Shown here: positions 1 to 6,720 of the stretch, one piece after another
Position numbering within the stretch: position 1 is the stretch's first letter
Layout: every line of letters starts with the position of its first letter
Assembly: GCA_024635815.1 (NCBI GenBank)
Contig: JAGXIG010000030.1
Span: forward strand, 1-24,658
DNA length: 24,658 nt
Direction of reading: 5' to 3'
From: Salegentibacter sp.
Lineage (GTDB): Bacteria; Bacteroidota; Bacteroidia; Flavobacteriales; Flavobacteriaceae
The notes under the pieces: generated by a model
Told to the model about the DNA's origin: nothing
The model's input: the letters and a program-made list of their open reading frames with translations, nothing else
Database searches by the model: none
Program-made: the position numbers and the translations under genes

Positions 1-1
1 G

Positions 2-292
2 AATTTTTTCCGCGGAAAAATGAGCTGGAAACAGGGTTTCGTTTCGGGAGTAATTTTAAGTATCGTTATTGCTTTGCTCTCCCCTATCGGTCAGTTAATC
101 ACACATCATCTTATCTCTCCTGAATACTTTGAAAATGCCATTGAAAGCAGCGTAAAAAGAAACGCAATGAAGCGTGAGGACGCTGAAGCTTATTTTAGCC
201 TAGGCTCATACATCGTACAATCTATAGCCGGTGCGTTAATGATGGGCGTGGTAACTTCAGCTATTGTAGCACTTATTTTAAAGAGAAAATAA
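2..292 (+). CDS. DUF4199 family membrane protein, C-terminal part (5' end outside window)
   Basis: The reading frame is open to the first codon of the window and has no stop upstream of the ATG at 20, so this is most likely the last ~97 residues of a longer gene that begins outside. The visible part has a hydrophobic helix (about residues 8-26 from that ATG), a short loop with the segment ISPEYFENAIE, an EDAEAYF motif, and a second hydrophobic helix near the C-terminus ending in KRK. This helix-loop-helix pattern matches the C-terminal half of DUF4199 proteins, small inner-membrane proteins common in Bacteroidota and usually about 160-180 aa. Function is unknown. Its TAA stop ends one base before the stop of the convergent M23 peptidase gene, leaving no spacer. 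The family call is from pattern memory; truncation by the window edge is the simplest reading, and a genuine 90-aa gene is less likely. Confidence 0.7.
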   Translation, partial: NFFRGKMSWKQGFVSGVILSIVIALLSPIGQLITHHLISPEYFENAIESSVKRNAMKREDAEAYFSLGSYIVQSIAGALMMGVVTSAIVALILKRK

Positions 293-994
293 TCAGGCAT
301 TTCTCAATTTCAATAAATAATTAGGATCAGGACAATTTTGCAGATAAAAATCAAGTTCCCTTCTGGAAGTTACCCCAGGAAAATCCCCAATTTTTTCAAC
401 TAAATCTTCTATAATCTGAAAATGTAAATGGGGCGCATAATCGCCGTTTTCTTCAGGTGTTCCCAGTTCAGCAATTTTATCGCCTTTCTTTACAGGTGTC
501 CCGGGAGCAAGACCGTCTAATGAAGCTTTACTTAAATGACCGTAAAGTGAATAAAACTTCTTTTCTTCAAATTCATGCTCCAAAATTATTGTTGGACCGT
601 AATCTCCAAAACTGGAATTATCATTAAAACTATGAATTCTTCCATCTAAAACCGCTAGAACAGCGGTATTCGCATCTGCCCAAAAATCAAGACCTAAGTG
701 AATGTTTCGGTTACTGTCTTCATCTTCAGAAGTTGTAAAAAGTTCACTTCTTTTGTAGAGTTTTCGCACTTCAGAATAACCACCGAAAGCTACCTTTTTT
801 CCGAAAGCATTTAAATATTCAGCGATATAATCAGAAAAAGCCCGGGAAGAAGAAATATCTACTTTCCCGAGCTCTACATTATTTTCAGATAAATCTATAA
901 CTATATAGTCTTCCGCTTTTAAATTCACATCTAAAACCTGCGTAAACCCGGGGGTTAGTTGCGAAAGAAATTCAGAAAAATTTGTGGTTCCCAT
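293..994 (-). CDS. M23 family metallopeptidase (LytM/peptidoglycan endopeptidase fold), no signal peptide
   Basis: About 233 aa from the chosen ATG. The C-terminal half carries the full M23 zinc site: HxxxD (H99, D103), a middle His in YGHL (H153) and HxH in PHLHFQ (H189, H191), plus the LDGxV-like strand and the VKKGDxIAxLG turn seen in LytM/lysostaphin domains. The N-terminal ~90 residues are a family-specific domain. Family members usually cut peptide crosslinks in peptidoglycan, but there is no signal peptide or membrane segment, so export is not evident and the substrate could differ. The longest frame begins at a TTG at 1033, which lies inside a near-ideal promoter -7 element (TAATTTTG, 1031-1038). 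Transcription from it would start near 1024, so I prefer the ATG at 994, which also gives the N-terminus I expect from relatives. The gene sits just downstream of the sigma-factor module but has its own promoter. Confidence 0.82.
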   Translation of the reverse strand: MGTTNFSEFLSQLTPGFTQVLDVNLKAEDYIVIDLSENNVELGKVDISSSRAFSDYIAEYLNAFGKKVAFGGYSEVRKLYKRSELFTTSEDEDSNRNIHLGLDFWADANTAVLAVLDGRIHSFNDNSSFGDYGPTIILEHEFEEKKFYSLYGHLSKASLDGLAPGTPVKKGDKIAELGTPEENGDYAPHLHFQIIEDLVEKIGDFPGVTSRRELDFYLQNCPDPNYLLKLRNA

Positions 995-1030
995 AAGCGA
1001 TTTTCTAAACGATTTGCCGTTCAAGATTCG

Positions 1031-1061
1031 CAAAATTACACCTTGGAAACTAATTTAACAA
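1031..1061 (-). promoter_or_regulatory. Promoter for M23 peptidase gene
   Basis: Read on the - strand there is a TTG at 1061-1059, a 20-nt spacer and TAATTTTG at 1038-1031, an exact fit to the Bacteroidota primary promoter (TTG, 17-23 nt, TAnnTTTG). The -33 part lies within the last codons of the upstream 465-aa gene. The position decides against the TTG start at 1033. Confidence 0.6.
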
Positions 1062-2447
1062 GACATCGCTAAAATTAGCTTTAATACTTATATTACTTCC
1101 GGAATCTTTAGTTTTATGAAAACCCGTAAGCTTTTTATTATCGTAAGATTCGCTGGTCGTCAATTTTAAAGCATTGGGATGCTTGATATCACTCTGAGTG
1201 CCGCTATACATAAAATTAAAAGCCGAAGAAGGCAAACCTAATTCCAATTCACTGTTTTCTAAATTAATATCCAGGTTTTTAAAATTAAGGCCAAGTTTTG
1301 CGATATTCAATTCCCCAAAATTGCCCGATAAGATCCCGGTATCTTCAAGCTCATCAATATTTACATTACTGGAATTAGAACTCAATTTGATACTTTTCAC
1401 CTTCTTAATTTTAAAGTTTTTTACATACTTGGCATCCATTATTCCGTAAGACCAATAGTTGATATTCACCGGCGTATAAGCTGCTTCTACATTCGTGTTT
1501 TTTCCATTTATTCTATCGGCGGTTAGTTTACTATGAGAAAGATCGGCGCGAAGATTATTGGTAGTTCCCGAAAGATTTACATCTCCGTGGCGAACATCAA
1601 GATTAAGTTTTCCGTTCCTTGGCATTTTCAACTTAATAGTCTTTTTAGCTTTGGAGTTATTTAGGCCAATAATTTTAGGGTCTCCATCTTCCATATCTCC
1701 AAAACGGGCTTCCATTTGCGCTCCAAAAGATTCGCCCCAGGCTTCCATATCTTTCCCGAAACTTTCTGCCCATTTTTCCATAGACTTTTCAAGCTCTTCA
1801 CTGTTTATTTCCATCTTCATTTCAAAATTCTTCTCCCATTTTTCGGCATTCTTCTCAAATTGCGAAGCCCACTTTTCCATATCTTTTTCAAAATCATCAC
1901 CAAAATTCGCCTCTATCTCTTTTTCAAATTTTGCGATGTATTTATCCCCATCTTTTTCATAGGCTTCATAATCAAATTTGATTTTCCCCATTTTCTCACT
2001 GAATTCCGGCGGAAGCGGTGCTCCCATACTTTCGCCCATACTTTGCATCAAAGGCGTCACCAAGTTATTCATTAGCGGCTCCAGCATCTGCGGAAGGCTG
2101 GCCAAAGGTTTTTCAAGTCCGCTAAGGTCTATATCTCCGTTCCACTGCATTCCTCCACCGGAAGATATTGTTACTTCCGAAGCATTTCCTGAAGTATTGA
2201 GTTTCCAGGCAGCAAGAATATCTTTCACTTCGCTTTTTTCAATTTCATCGGTTTCTAAAGTGGCTTCAATTTGCACTTCATTTCTATCCCAATAATCTAC
2301 AATAATATTGGTATGACTGGCATCTATTTTCACTTCTACATCGCCGGAAGTTTTATAAGTTTTGTCCAGCTTCTTCGTTTGTGCGCTAAGTGTTACCGGA
2401 AGGCAGAGCAGCAGCGCAACTATTAAATTATACCTCATAGTTTTCAT
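1050..2447 (-). CDS. Secreted DUF4097-like beta-rich protein with an internal 11-residue helical repeat
   Basis: 465 aa. A signal peptide (residues 1-22, ending LSAQ) sends it to the periplasm or beyond. Residues ~28-95 are beta-rich (TSGDVEVKID, NIIVDYWDRNEVQIEA), and ~265-465 form repeated short beta strands with many Asn/Ser/Leu rungs (LDVRHGDVNLSG, VNIDELED). Both resemble the strand ladder of DUF4097 putative adhesins. Between them residues ~115-250 are predicted helical, and residues 180-245 hold six consecutive 11-residue units with an aromatic residue at unit position 3 in five of the six (W193, W204, W226, W237; F182), F/L at position 7 and M/A at position 11. The gene overlaps the upstream anti-sigma-like gene by 20 nt, so it is probably translationally coupled and is the last gene of the sigma operon. 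A second ATG at 2438 would shorten it by three codons. The function is unknown; a surface or periplasmic sensor or adhesin is inference. Confidence 0.75.
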   Translation of the reverse strand: MKTMRYNLIVALLLCLPVTLSAQTKKLDKTYKTSGDVEVKIDASHTNIIVDYWDRNEVQIEATLETDEIEKSEVKDILAAWKLNTSGNASEVTISSGGGMQWNGDIDLSGLEKPLASLPQMLEPLMNNLVTPLMQSMGESMGAPLPPEFSEKMGKIKFDYEAYEKDGDKYIAKFEKEIEANFGDDFEKDMEKWASQFEKNAEKWEKNFEMKMEINSEELEKSMEKWAESFGKDMEAWGESFGAQMEARFGDMEDGDPKIIGLNNSKAKKTIKLKMPRNGKLNLDVRHGDVNLSGTTNNLRADLSHSKLTADRINGKNTNVEAAYTPVNINYWSYGIMDAKYVKNFKIKKVKSIKLSSNSSNVNIDELEDTGILSGNFGELNIAKLGLNFKNLDINLENSELELGLPSSAFNFMYSGTQSDIKHPNALKLTTSESYDNKKLTGFHKTKDSGSNISIKANFSDVLLN

Positions 2448-3045
2448 ATTCGTTGTCCTTTGATTGTTTGATTTCTTTTAATTTGTTTTTCAGCTTATAC
2501 AACAGATCCAGTCTTAGCTGAAGATTCGCGATCATCGCCTCCAGGGTTTGCTCGTTTGGCCCGGCTTCTTTAATTTCTGTATTTAAACGTTGGTATTCTT
2601 TATCCAGCTCGGCCATCTGGTTCATAAAAGAATCGATAAGCGCTTTATTTTCCGGTGTAATATTGATCTTAGAAAGTTCAATATTAAGACTCGCCATATA
2701 ATAATCTTCAATTTTCTTGAATTCTGGCGAAACTTCACTTAGCTGAAAATTATTTTCAGTTGGTGTTTCCTTATCTTCTTTTTCTTCTGAAGTTTCAGTT
2801 GGAGTATCGGCTAGCGTTGGTTCATTATTAAAATTATCTCCACCTAAATTCAGAAAAAAGAATCCAACGCCCAGTGCTACCACCAGCACTGCTGCTATCT
2901 TCAGGAAAAAGAAGGTATTATTCTTTTTTTCCGAGGGAATTTCCATTTCTAGGCGATCTTCAAATCGCTTTTGGTGCCCTTTGGGTAAAGTATTTGGTTT
3001 GGGCTCCTTATCATTTCTGAACATTTCTCTAATATCCTGTGCCAT
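2428..3045 (-). CDS. Single-TM protein, probable anti-sigma partner of the adjacent ECF factor
   Basis: 205 aa. Residues 1-43 are a charged cytoplasmic segment containing LPKGHQKRFEDRLE, one hydrophobic helix spans about residues 46-66, residues ~70-105 are an acidic Thr/Glu-rich linker, and residues ~108-190 are a charged helical or coiled-coil region that would lie in the periplasm. The topology (short N-terminal cytoplasmic segment, one TM, extracytoplasmic domain) and the position directly after an ECF sigma gene fit an anti-sigma factor. No canonical zinc anti-sigma motif (HxxxCxxC) or recognisable FecR/RskA domain is present, so this is a context call. The start overlaps the end of the sigma gene by 17 nt and the end overlaps the DUF4097-like gene by 20 nt, implying one transcript with coupled translation. 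Alternative: a structural membrane protein unrelated to sigma control. Confidence 0.65.
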   Translation of the reverse strand: MAQDIREMFRNDKEPKPNTLPKGHQKRFEDRLEMEIPSEKKNNTFFFLKIAAVLVVALGVGFFFLNLGGDNFNNEPTLADTPTETSEEKEDKETPTENNFQLSEVSPEFKKIEDYYMASLNIELSKINITPENKALIDSFMNQMAELDKEYQRLNTEIKEAGPNEQTLEAMIANLQLRLDLLYKLKNKLKEIKQSKDNEYENYEV

Positions 3046-3574
3046 TTTTTATAGTCTTTAATTCTTCCTGTAATTTTTTCTTACCTCTGTGTACTAAAGT
3101 CCGCGAGGCTACCGGACTTATCTTCAAAATCTCTGATATTTCTTCGTGGTCATAACCTTCCATTAAGAATAACATCAGTGGGTATTTATATTTCTCTGGA
3201 AGTTTTTCTATACATCGCTTTATTTCTTCCATTCCTATTCCCTCGTCCACCTGCCAATTGTCGTCTTCTTCGGCAGTGCTCAATACCTGTTCGTTAATAG
3301 CGACTAATTCCAGCTTTTTTGCTTTTAACTTGTCAATACATTTGTTGATCACGATGCGCTTAAGCCAGGCGCCAAAAGTTACTTCTCCCGTAAATTGCTG
3401 CAGTTTTGCAAAGGCTTTTATAAAAGCTTCCTGCATCGCGTCTTCTGCCTCATAAGGATCTTTCAAAAAACGCAAGGCCACATAATGCATTCCCTGGCAA
3501 TATTGATTGTAAAGCTTCAGCTGGGCCCTGCGATCATTGTTTTTACAGGCTTCTATTAATTGATGCTGTATCAT
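3029..3574 (-). CDS. ECF-type RNA polymerase sigma factor
   Basis: 181 aa, the usual ECF size. Region 2 (about residues 8-85) shows the core-binding and -10 recognition helices: DPYEAEDAMQEAFIKAF, then GEVTFGAWLKRIVINKCIDKL. Region 4 (about residues 118-175) has LPEKYKYPLMLFLMEGYDHEEIS followed by the helix-turn-helix ILKISPVASRTLVHRGKKKL. It should direct RNA polymerase to an extracytoplasmic stress regulon, which may include its own operon. It is the first gene of a three-gene overlapping set with an anti-sigma-like membrane protein and a secreted DUF4097-like protein, so the signal is probably in the envelope. The 153-nt divergent spacer to the DUF2911 gene must hold its promoter. A TAGTTTCG element at 3602-3609 (- strand) resembles a -7 box but lacks a well-spaced TTG, so I do not call it. 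Confidence 0.9.
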   Translation of the reverse strand: MIQHQLIEACKNNDRRAQLKLYNQYCQGMHYVALRFLKDPYEAEDAMQEAFIKAFAKLQQFTGEVTFGAWLKRIVINKCIDKLKAKKLELVAINEQVLSTAEEDDNWQVDEGIGMEEIKRCIEKLPEKYKYPLMLFLMEGYDHEEISEILKISPVASRTLVHRGKKKLQEELKTIKNGTGY

Positions 3575-3727
3575 TTCTTTTGATTGGTTGTACTATAAAG
3601 ACGAAACTATTTCTGCGATGTTGCAAGCTTCTGATAAATTTCACTTGAAATTACGTTTTTTCTCTTTTAAAGTCTAAAAATGAAGTTTGCACGCTTTTTG
3701 AACTATAGTATTTAAATTGAATTAATA

Positions 3728-4291
3728 ATGAAAAAGCCGGTAAAAACGTTTTTAAAGATTTTCGGTACACTTATCGTGCTGGCTGCGGTAATAATTTTTA
3801 TTACCCGATATAGTACAAAGGCCCACAGCCCGGAAGACACGGTTACTTATACTCAGGAAGACCTTAAAATGGAAGTTTTTTATAACCGCCCCTACAAAAA
3901 AGAGCGGATAATCTTCGGAAAATTAGTTCCTTATAACGAAGTTTGGCGAACTGGTGCCAACGAGGCTACAACTTTTGAAACCAATAAGGATATTATGGTT
4001 GATGGCTCTCTCCTAAAAGCCGGGAAATATACCTTATGGACTATCCCTATGGAAAATTCCTGGAAGGTGATTTTTAATAAAAATATGTATCCCTGGGGAA
4101 TTGACCTCGATGAAAAAGCCTATCGTGACCCTGCATTCGACGCACTTATACTGGAGGTTTCAACCAAAGATTTGAAAAAGACACTGGAACAATTTACCAT
4201 AGATTTTAAAGCAGAAAATGAATTTATAAATTTAAATCTCGCGTGGGATGCGACGCTGGTTAGCGTCCCTATAAAACCCGAAAAAGCATAA
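3728..4291 (+). CDS. DUF2911 domain protein, membrane-anchored or secreted
   Basis: 187 aa. An N-terminal hydrophobic segment (about residues 8-26) preceded by lysines is a signal anchor or uncleaved signal peptide, placing the rest outside the cytoplasm. The DUF2911 core is clear: FYNRPYKKERIIFGKLVPY, VWRTGANEATTFE, then the AGKYTLWTIP strand pair, WKVIFNK and a late NLNLAWD strand. DUF2911 proteins are common in Bacteroidota; their biochemical role is not established. The gene stands alone, divergent from the sigma operon and convergent with ohr, so it is probably monocistronic. The ATG at 3728 is the natural start because it directly precedes the lysine-rich n-region. No clear primary promoter was found upstream. 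Confidence 0.85.
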   Translation: MKKPVKTFLKIFGTLIVLAAVIIFITRYSTKAHSPEDTVTYTQEDLKMEVFYNRPYKKERIIFGKLVPYNEVWRTGANEATTFETNKDIMVDGSLLKAGKYTLWTIPMENSWKVIFNKNMYPWGIDLDEKAYRDPAFDALILEVSTKDLKKTLEQFTIDFKAENEFINLNLAWDATLVSVPIKPEKA

Positions 4292-4307
4292 AATAAAAGG
4301 ATCGCAG

Positions 4308-4385
4308 CCCCCTGAGTTTATTTCAGGGTCTAAGAGGAATGAACTTTTGTATTTAAAGATTCTAATTTCTTTTAAAAAGTCTCAG
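4308..4385. repeat. Degenerate copy of the 4434-4511 palindromic repeat
   Basis: CCCTGA (4310-4315) and TCAGGG (4323-4328) form a 6-bp stem with a 7-nt loop. The following bases (TTCAGGGTCTAAG) closely match the left part of the repeat at 4434-4511. The right half is decayed. Boundaries are approximate. Confidence 0.4.
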
Positions 4386-4393
4386 TAAAATAA

Positions 4394-4423
4394 AACCTCA
4401 CAGGTTTCAAAACCGGTGAGGTT
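4394..4423. repeat. Near-perfect palindrome / hairpin
   Basis: The arms pair over 14 positions with one mismatch (4402/4415) around a 2-nt centre, giving a very stable hairpin. It lies between the 3' ends of the convergent DUF2911 and ohr genes and could stop transcription from either side, but it lacks the long T-run of a textbook terminator. It may instead be a dispersed palindromic repeat of the type common in flavobacterial genomes. Confidence 0.55.
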
Positions 4424-4433
4424 AATCATTTAT

Positions 4434-4511
4434 GTCACCCTGAACTCGTTTCAGGGTCTGAATTCTTAGAAATTCTTAAAGTCTTAGATGCTGAAATAAA
4501 TTCAGCATGAC
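4434..4511. repeat. Composite palindromic repeat (two hairpins, GTCA...TGAC ends)
   Basis: The element begins GTCA (4434-4437) and ends TGAC (4508-4511). Inside are a hairpin with 8-bp arms (4437-4444 and 4450-4457, 5-nt loop) and a second with 7-bp arms TGCTGAA/TTCAGCA (4489-4495 and 4501-4507, 5-nt loop). The organisation resembles short non-coding dispersed repeats seen between flavobacterial genes. A degraded relative sits 120 nt upstream. Confidence 0.6.
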
Positions 4512-4538
4512 GATAAGAGAGTTTTAAACAATTCCAAC

Positions 4539-4970
4539 TTAATCTTCGTCTACCAAAAGATTCAGCGTTACATCAATATTATCTCTGGTTGCTCTGGAGT
4601 AAGGGCATACTTCATGAGCTTCGTTTACAATTTTCTCACCGGTTTCTACATCTACGCCAGGTAAATAGCAGTCTAGAATCACGGCAAGTTGTAAATTTTC
4701 GTCTTTTGTTTGGCCCAATTCTACTACTGCACTTACGCTAAGATCTTCGCCTAGTTCTATATCGTGTTTTTTAGCTACAACCTGCAATGCACTTCCAAAA
4801 CAAGCGGAATAACCGGCTCCAAATAATTGTTCAGGATTAGTGAAATTGCCACCTTCACCACCCATAGATTTTGGTACACTTAGTTTCACATCAAGTATCC
4901 CATCGTCACTTTTCGCGTGGCCTTTTCTCGCTCCTTTCGTAGTTACCGTTGTTTTATACAAATTTTTCAT
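4539..4970 (-). CDS. ohr: Ohr/OsmC-family organic hydroperoxide resistance protein
   Basis: 143 aa, the normal Ohr length. Ohr is a cytoplasmic thiol peroxidase that reduces organic hydroperoxides using two cysteines. Both are present in their usual contexts: C57 in FGAGYSACFGSAL (peroxidatic) and C122 in EVCPYSRATRDNIDV (resolving). R15 in TTKGARKGH and E47 in NPEQLF fit the conserved Arg and Glu that activate the first cysteine. The VCPYSxATRxNI ending is typical of Ohr rather than OsmC. The gene is monocistronic. No MarR-type ohrR gene lies beside it in this window, so its regulation cannot be read here. The short spacer to meaB (95 nt) is divergent. Confidence 0.92.
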   Translation of the reverse strand: MKNLYKTTVTTKGARKGHAKSDDGILDVKLSVPKSMGGEGGNFTNPEQLFGAGYSACFGSALQVVAKKHDIELGEDLSVSAVVELGQTKDENLQLAVILDCYLPGVDVETGEKIVNEAHEVCPYSRATRDNIDVTLNLLVDED

Positions 4971-5040
4971 CTTTATTTAAGTATTTTTAATTAGGCCTGA
5001 ATATACCAAGCAAAAACAAGGCTCACAAAGATCGAATTCA

Positions 5041-5048
5041 TAAATTTG
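5041..5048 (+). promoter_or_regulatory. Candidate -7 element for meaB
   Basis: TAAATTTG matches TAnnTTTG exactly and ends 17 nt before the TTG start codon of meaB. No TTG was found at the usual -33 spacing, so only the -7 part is supported. Confidence 0.4.
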
Positions 5049-5065
5049 TCATAAATAAGTAGAGT

Positions 5066-6154
5066 TTGAGCAAGAAGAAACACCAATCGGCATTGAGTGA
5101 ATCTGGCACTAAGCCGGCATCAGCAAATGTAAATCCTAATTCTGCTCAAAAAATCAGAGCTTCCCGAAAAAGTAAGTTTTCAGAGGAAGACCTGCTTCAA
5201 CAATTACTCGATGGTAATAAAACCGCTTTGGGACGTGCAATAACTTTAGTAGAGAGCAGTCAATTCTCGCACCGCCAAAAAGCCATACAACTTTTGGAAG
5301 GTGCCCTGCCCTATTCCCAAAAATCTTTCAGGATTGGAATTACGGGTGTGCCCGGAGTTGGTAAAAGTACTTTTATAGAAAGCTTTGGATCATATTTAAT
5401 TCAACAAGGAAAAAAAGTGGCCGTGCTTACGGTAGACCCTAGCAGTAGTGTTTCTCACGGAAGTATTTTAGGCGATAAAACAAGAATGGAAAACCTGGTA
5501 AAAGAAGAAAATGCTTTTATAAGGCCATCGGCTTCCGGTTCTTCCCTTGGCGGCGTAGCCAAAAAAACCCGTGAAAGTATTATTCTCTGTGAAGCTGCAG
5601 GATTTAATGTGGTGCTTATTGAAACTGTAGGTGTTGGCCAAAGTGAAACCACGGTACATAGTATGACCGATTTTTTTTTATTGCTGAAACTTGCCGGAGC
5701 CGGAGACGAATTGCAGGGCATAAAACGCGGAATTATTGAAATGGCCGATGCGATTGTGATCAATAAAGCTGATGGAGATAATATAAAAGCAGCACGCGAT
5801 GCAAAACTAGAGTTTAATAGGGCACTTCAACTTTATCCTTCAAAAGAAAGCGGCTGGAAACCAAAGGTTGCACTTAGTAGCGCTCTGAAGCAAACAGGAA
5901 TAGATAGTATTTGGGAAGTTATTTCTGAATTTCAGAATATTGTCAAAGAGAATGGATATTTTCAGAAAAACAGGAAAGAGCAGAACAAATTCTGGCTTTT
6001 ACAAACTTTAAATGAACACCTTAAAAACCGATTTTATAGAAATCCTGTGATGAAAAAGGAATTGAAAATTCAGCTGAAAGCTATTGAAAATAATAAAATT
6101 ACGGCTTTTGCCGCAGCCGATCTTTTAATTGATAAGTTTGAAAACCTAGATTAA
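5066..6154 (+). CDS. meaB: MeaB/ArgK-type GTPase, methylmalonyl-CoA mutase chaperone
   Basis: 362 aa. This G3E P-loop GTPase protects and reloads adenosylcobalamin-dependent methylmalonyl-CoA mutase in the cytoplasm. Motifs in order: Walker A GVPGVGKST (94-102), TVDPSSSVSHGSILGDKTRM (123-141, Mg/switch region), RPSASGSSLGGVA, Walker B-type LIETVGVGQSE (184-194) and the guanine-specificity NKAD (233-236). The C-terminal ~60 residues form the helical dimerisation arm. The first ~45 residues are a polar, lysine-rich extension, probably disordered. The start is TTG at 5066: an in-frame TAG lies at 5060-5062 and the next Met is at residue 141, inside the GTPase domain, so no ATG start is possible. 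No mutase gene lies in this window, so the partner must be elsewhere. The TAA stop overlaps the stop of the convergent PAP2 gene. Confidence 0.9.
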   Translation: MSKKKHQSALSESGTKPASANVNPNSAQKIRASRKSKFSEEDLLQQLLDGNKTALGRAITLVESSQFSHRQKAIQLLEGALPYSQKSFRIGITGVPGVGKSTFIESFGSYLIQQGKKVAVLTVDPSSSVSHGSILGDKTRMENLVKEENAFIRPSASGSSLGGVAKKTRESIILCEAAGFNVVLIETVGVGQSETTVHSMTDFFLLLKLAGAGDELQGIKRGIIEMADAIVINKADGDNIKAARDAKLEFNRALQLYPSKESGWKPKVALSSALKQTGIDSIWEVISEFQNIVKENGYFQKNRKEQNKFWLLQTLNEHLKNRFYRNPVMKKELKIQLKAIENNKITAFAAADLLIDKFENLD

Positions 6155-6720
6155 TCTTTTTTAAATATTTTCTCCTGCGCCCATTGGTGAAGTTTATAAA
6201 AAATATAACCTAAAAGCGCACCAATCAACATTCCTACTATAATATCGCCGGGATAATGTACACCCAGATATACACGGCTATAAGCTACCAGCAAAGCCCA
6301 AGCTACAAGCCAAAATATCATTTTTGGATACACTTTTCTAAATAACAAACCAAGAAAAATAGCTACACCCATTGAGTTGGAAGCATGTGCAGAAAAGAAC
6401 CCGTAAGAGCCGCAACGAACAGCGACAAAACGGGTATATTCCATTACGCCTTCCTGCCGGCAGGGTCTTAAACGTTCAAAAGCATCTTTAAAAACATTCC
6501 CCAACTGATCTGTGGCGGTAATTAATAGTGCGATAAAAACAACAGTTACCAGGCTGGATCTCCAACCGAATTTCCTAAAAATCAGGAATAAAAGTAACGC
6601 GTATAACGGGATTGCCGTCCATTTATCGGTGATGAGCAACCAAATCCAATCCCATGATTCGTTACCCAGGTTATTCAGCCAAAGAAATAATTGGTGGTCT
6701 AATTCTATTAATTTGTCCAT
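6151..6720 (-). CDS. PAP2-family membrane phosphatase
   Basis: 189 aa with about five hydrophobic helices. The three phosphatase motifs are complete: K78xxxxxxRP (KDAFERLRP), S110-A-H112 (FFSAHA, where many relatives have PSGHA) and S148RxxxxxHxxxD159 (SRVYLGVHYPGD). Such enzymes remove phosphate from lipid phosphates (phosphatidic acid, phosphatidylglycerol phosphate or undecaprenyl pyrophosphate) on the outer face of the inner membrane; the exact substrate cannot be read here. Its start overlaps the stop of the small acidic gene by one base (TAATG), and it is the last gene of the MATE/acidic/PAP2 set. At the other end it shares the palindromic TTAA (6151-6154) with meaB, so each stop uses the same four bases on opposite strands. 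Confidence 0.88.
   Translation of the reverse strand: MDKLIELDHQLFLWLNNLGNESWDWIWLLITDKWTAIPLYALLLFLIFRKFGWRSSLVTVVFIALLITATDQLGNVFKDAFERLRPCRQEGVMEYTRFVAVRCGSYGFFSAHASNSMGVAIFLGLLFRKVYPKMIFWLVAWALLVAYSRVYLGVHYPGDIIVGMLIGALLGYIFYKLHQWAQEKIFKKD

Noticed and set aside
1198..2295. Several + strand ORFs of 83-134 codons opposite the hendecad-repeat gene
   Set aside because: They lie antisense to a well-supported gene with a signal peptide and operon context. Their Phe/Ser-rich proteins are what the complement of Glu/Lys/Met-rich codons gives.
3602..3626. Primary-type promoter for the first ECF sigma operon (TAGTTTCG)
   Set aside because: The only TTG upstream gives a 14-nt spacer, too short for the Bacteroidota promoter; left uncalled.
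4292..4538. CRISPR array in the repeat-rich spacer
   Set aside because: The repeats are palindromes of different types, not equal-length direct repeats with unique spacers, and no cas gene is nearby.
5455..5763. Antisense ORFs of 63 and 102 codons inside meaB
   Set aside because: They are shadows of the conserved GTPase core, with no start context and no recognisable domain.
5066..6154. Arginine/ornithine transport kinase (ArgK) role for the GTPase
   Set aside because: That is an old name for the family; the motifs are those of MeaB-type GTPases acting on cobalamin-dependent mutases.
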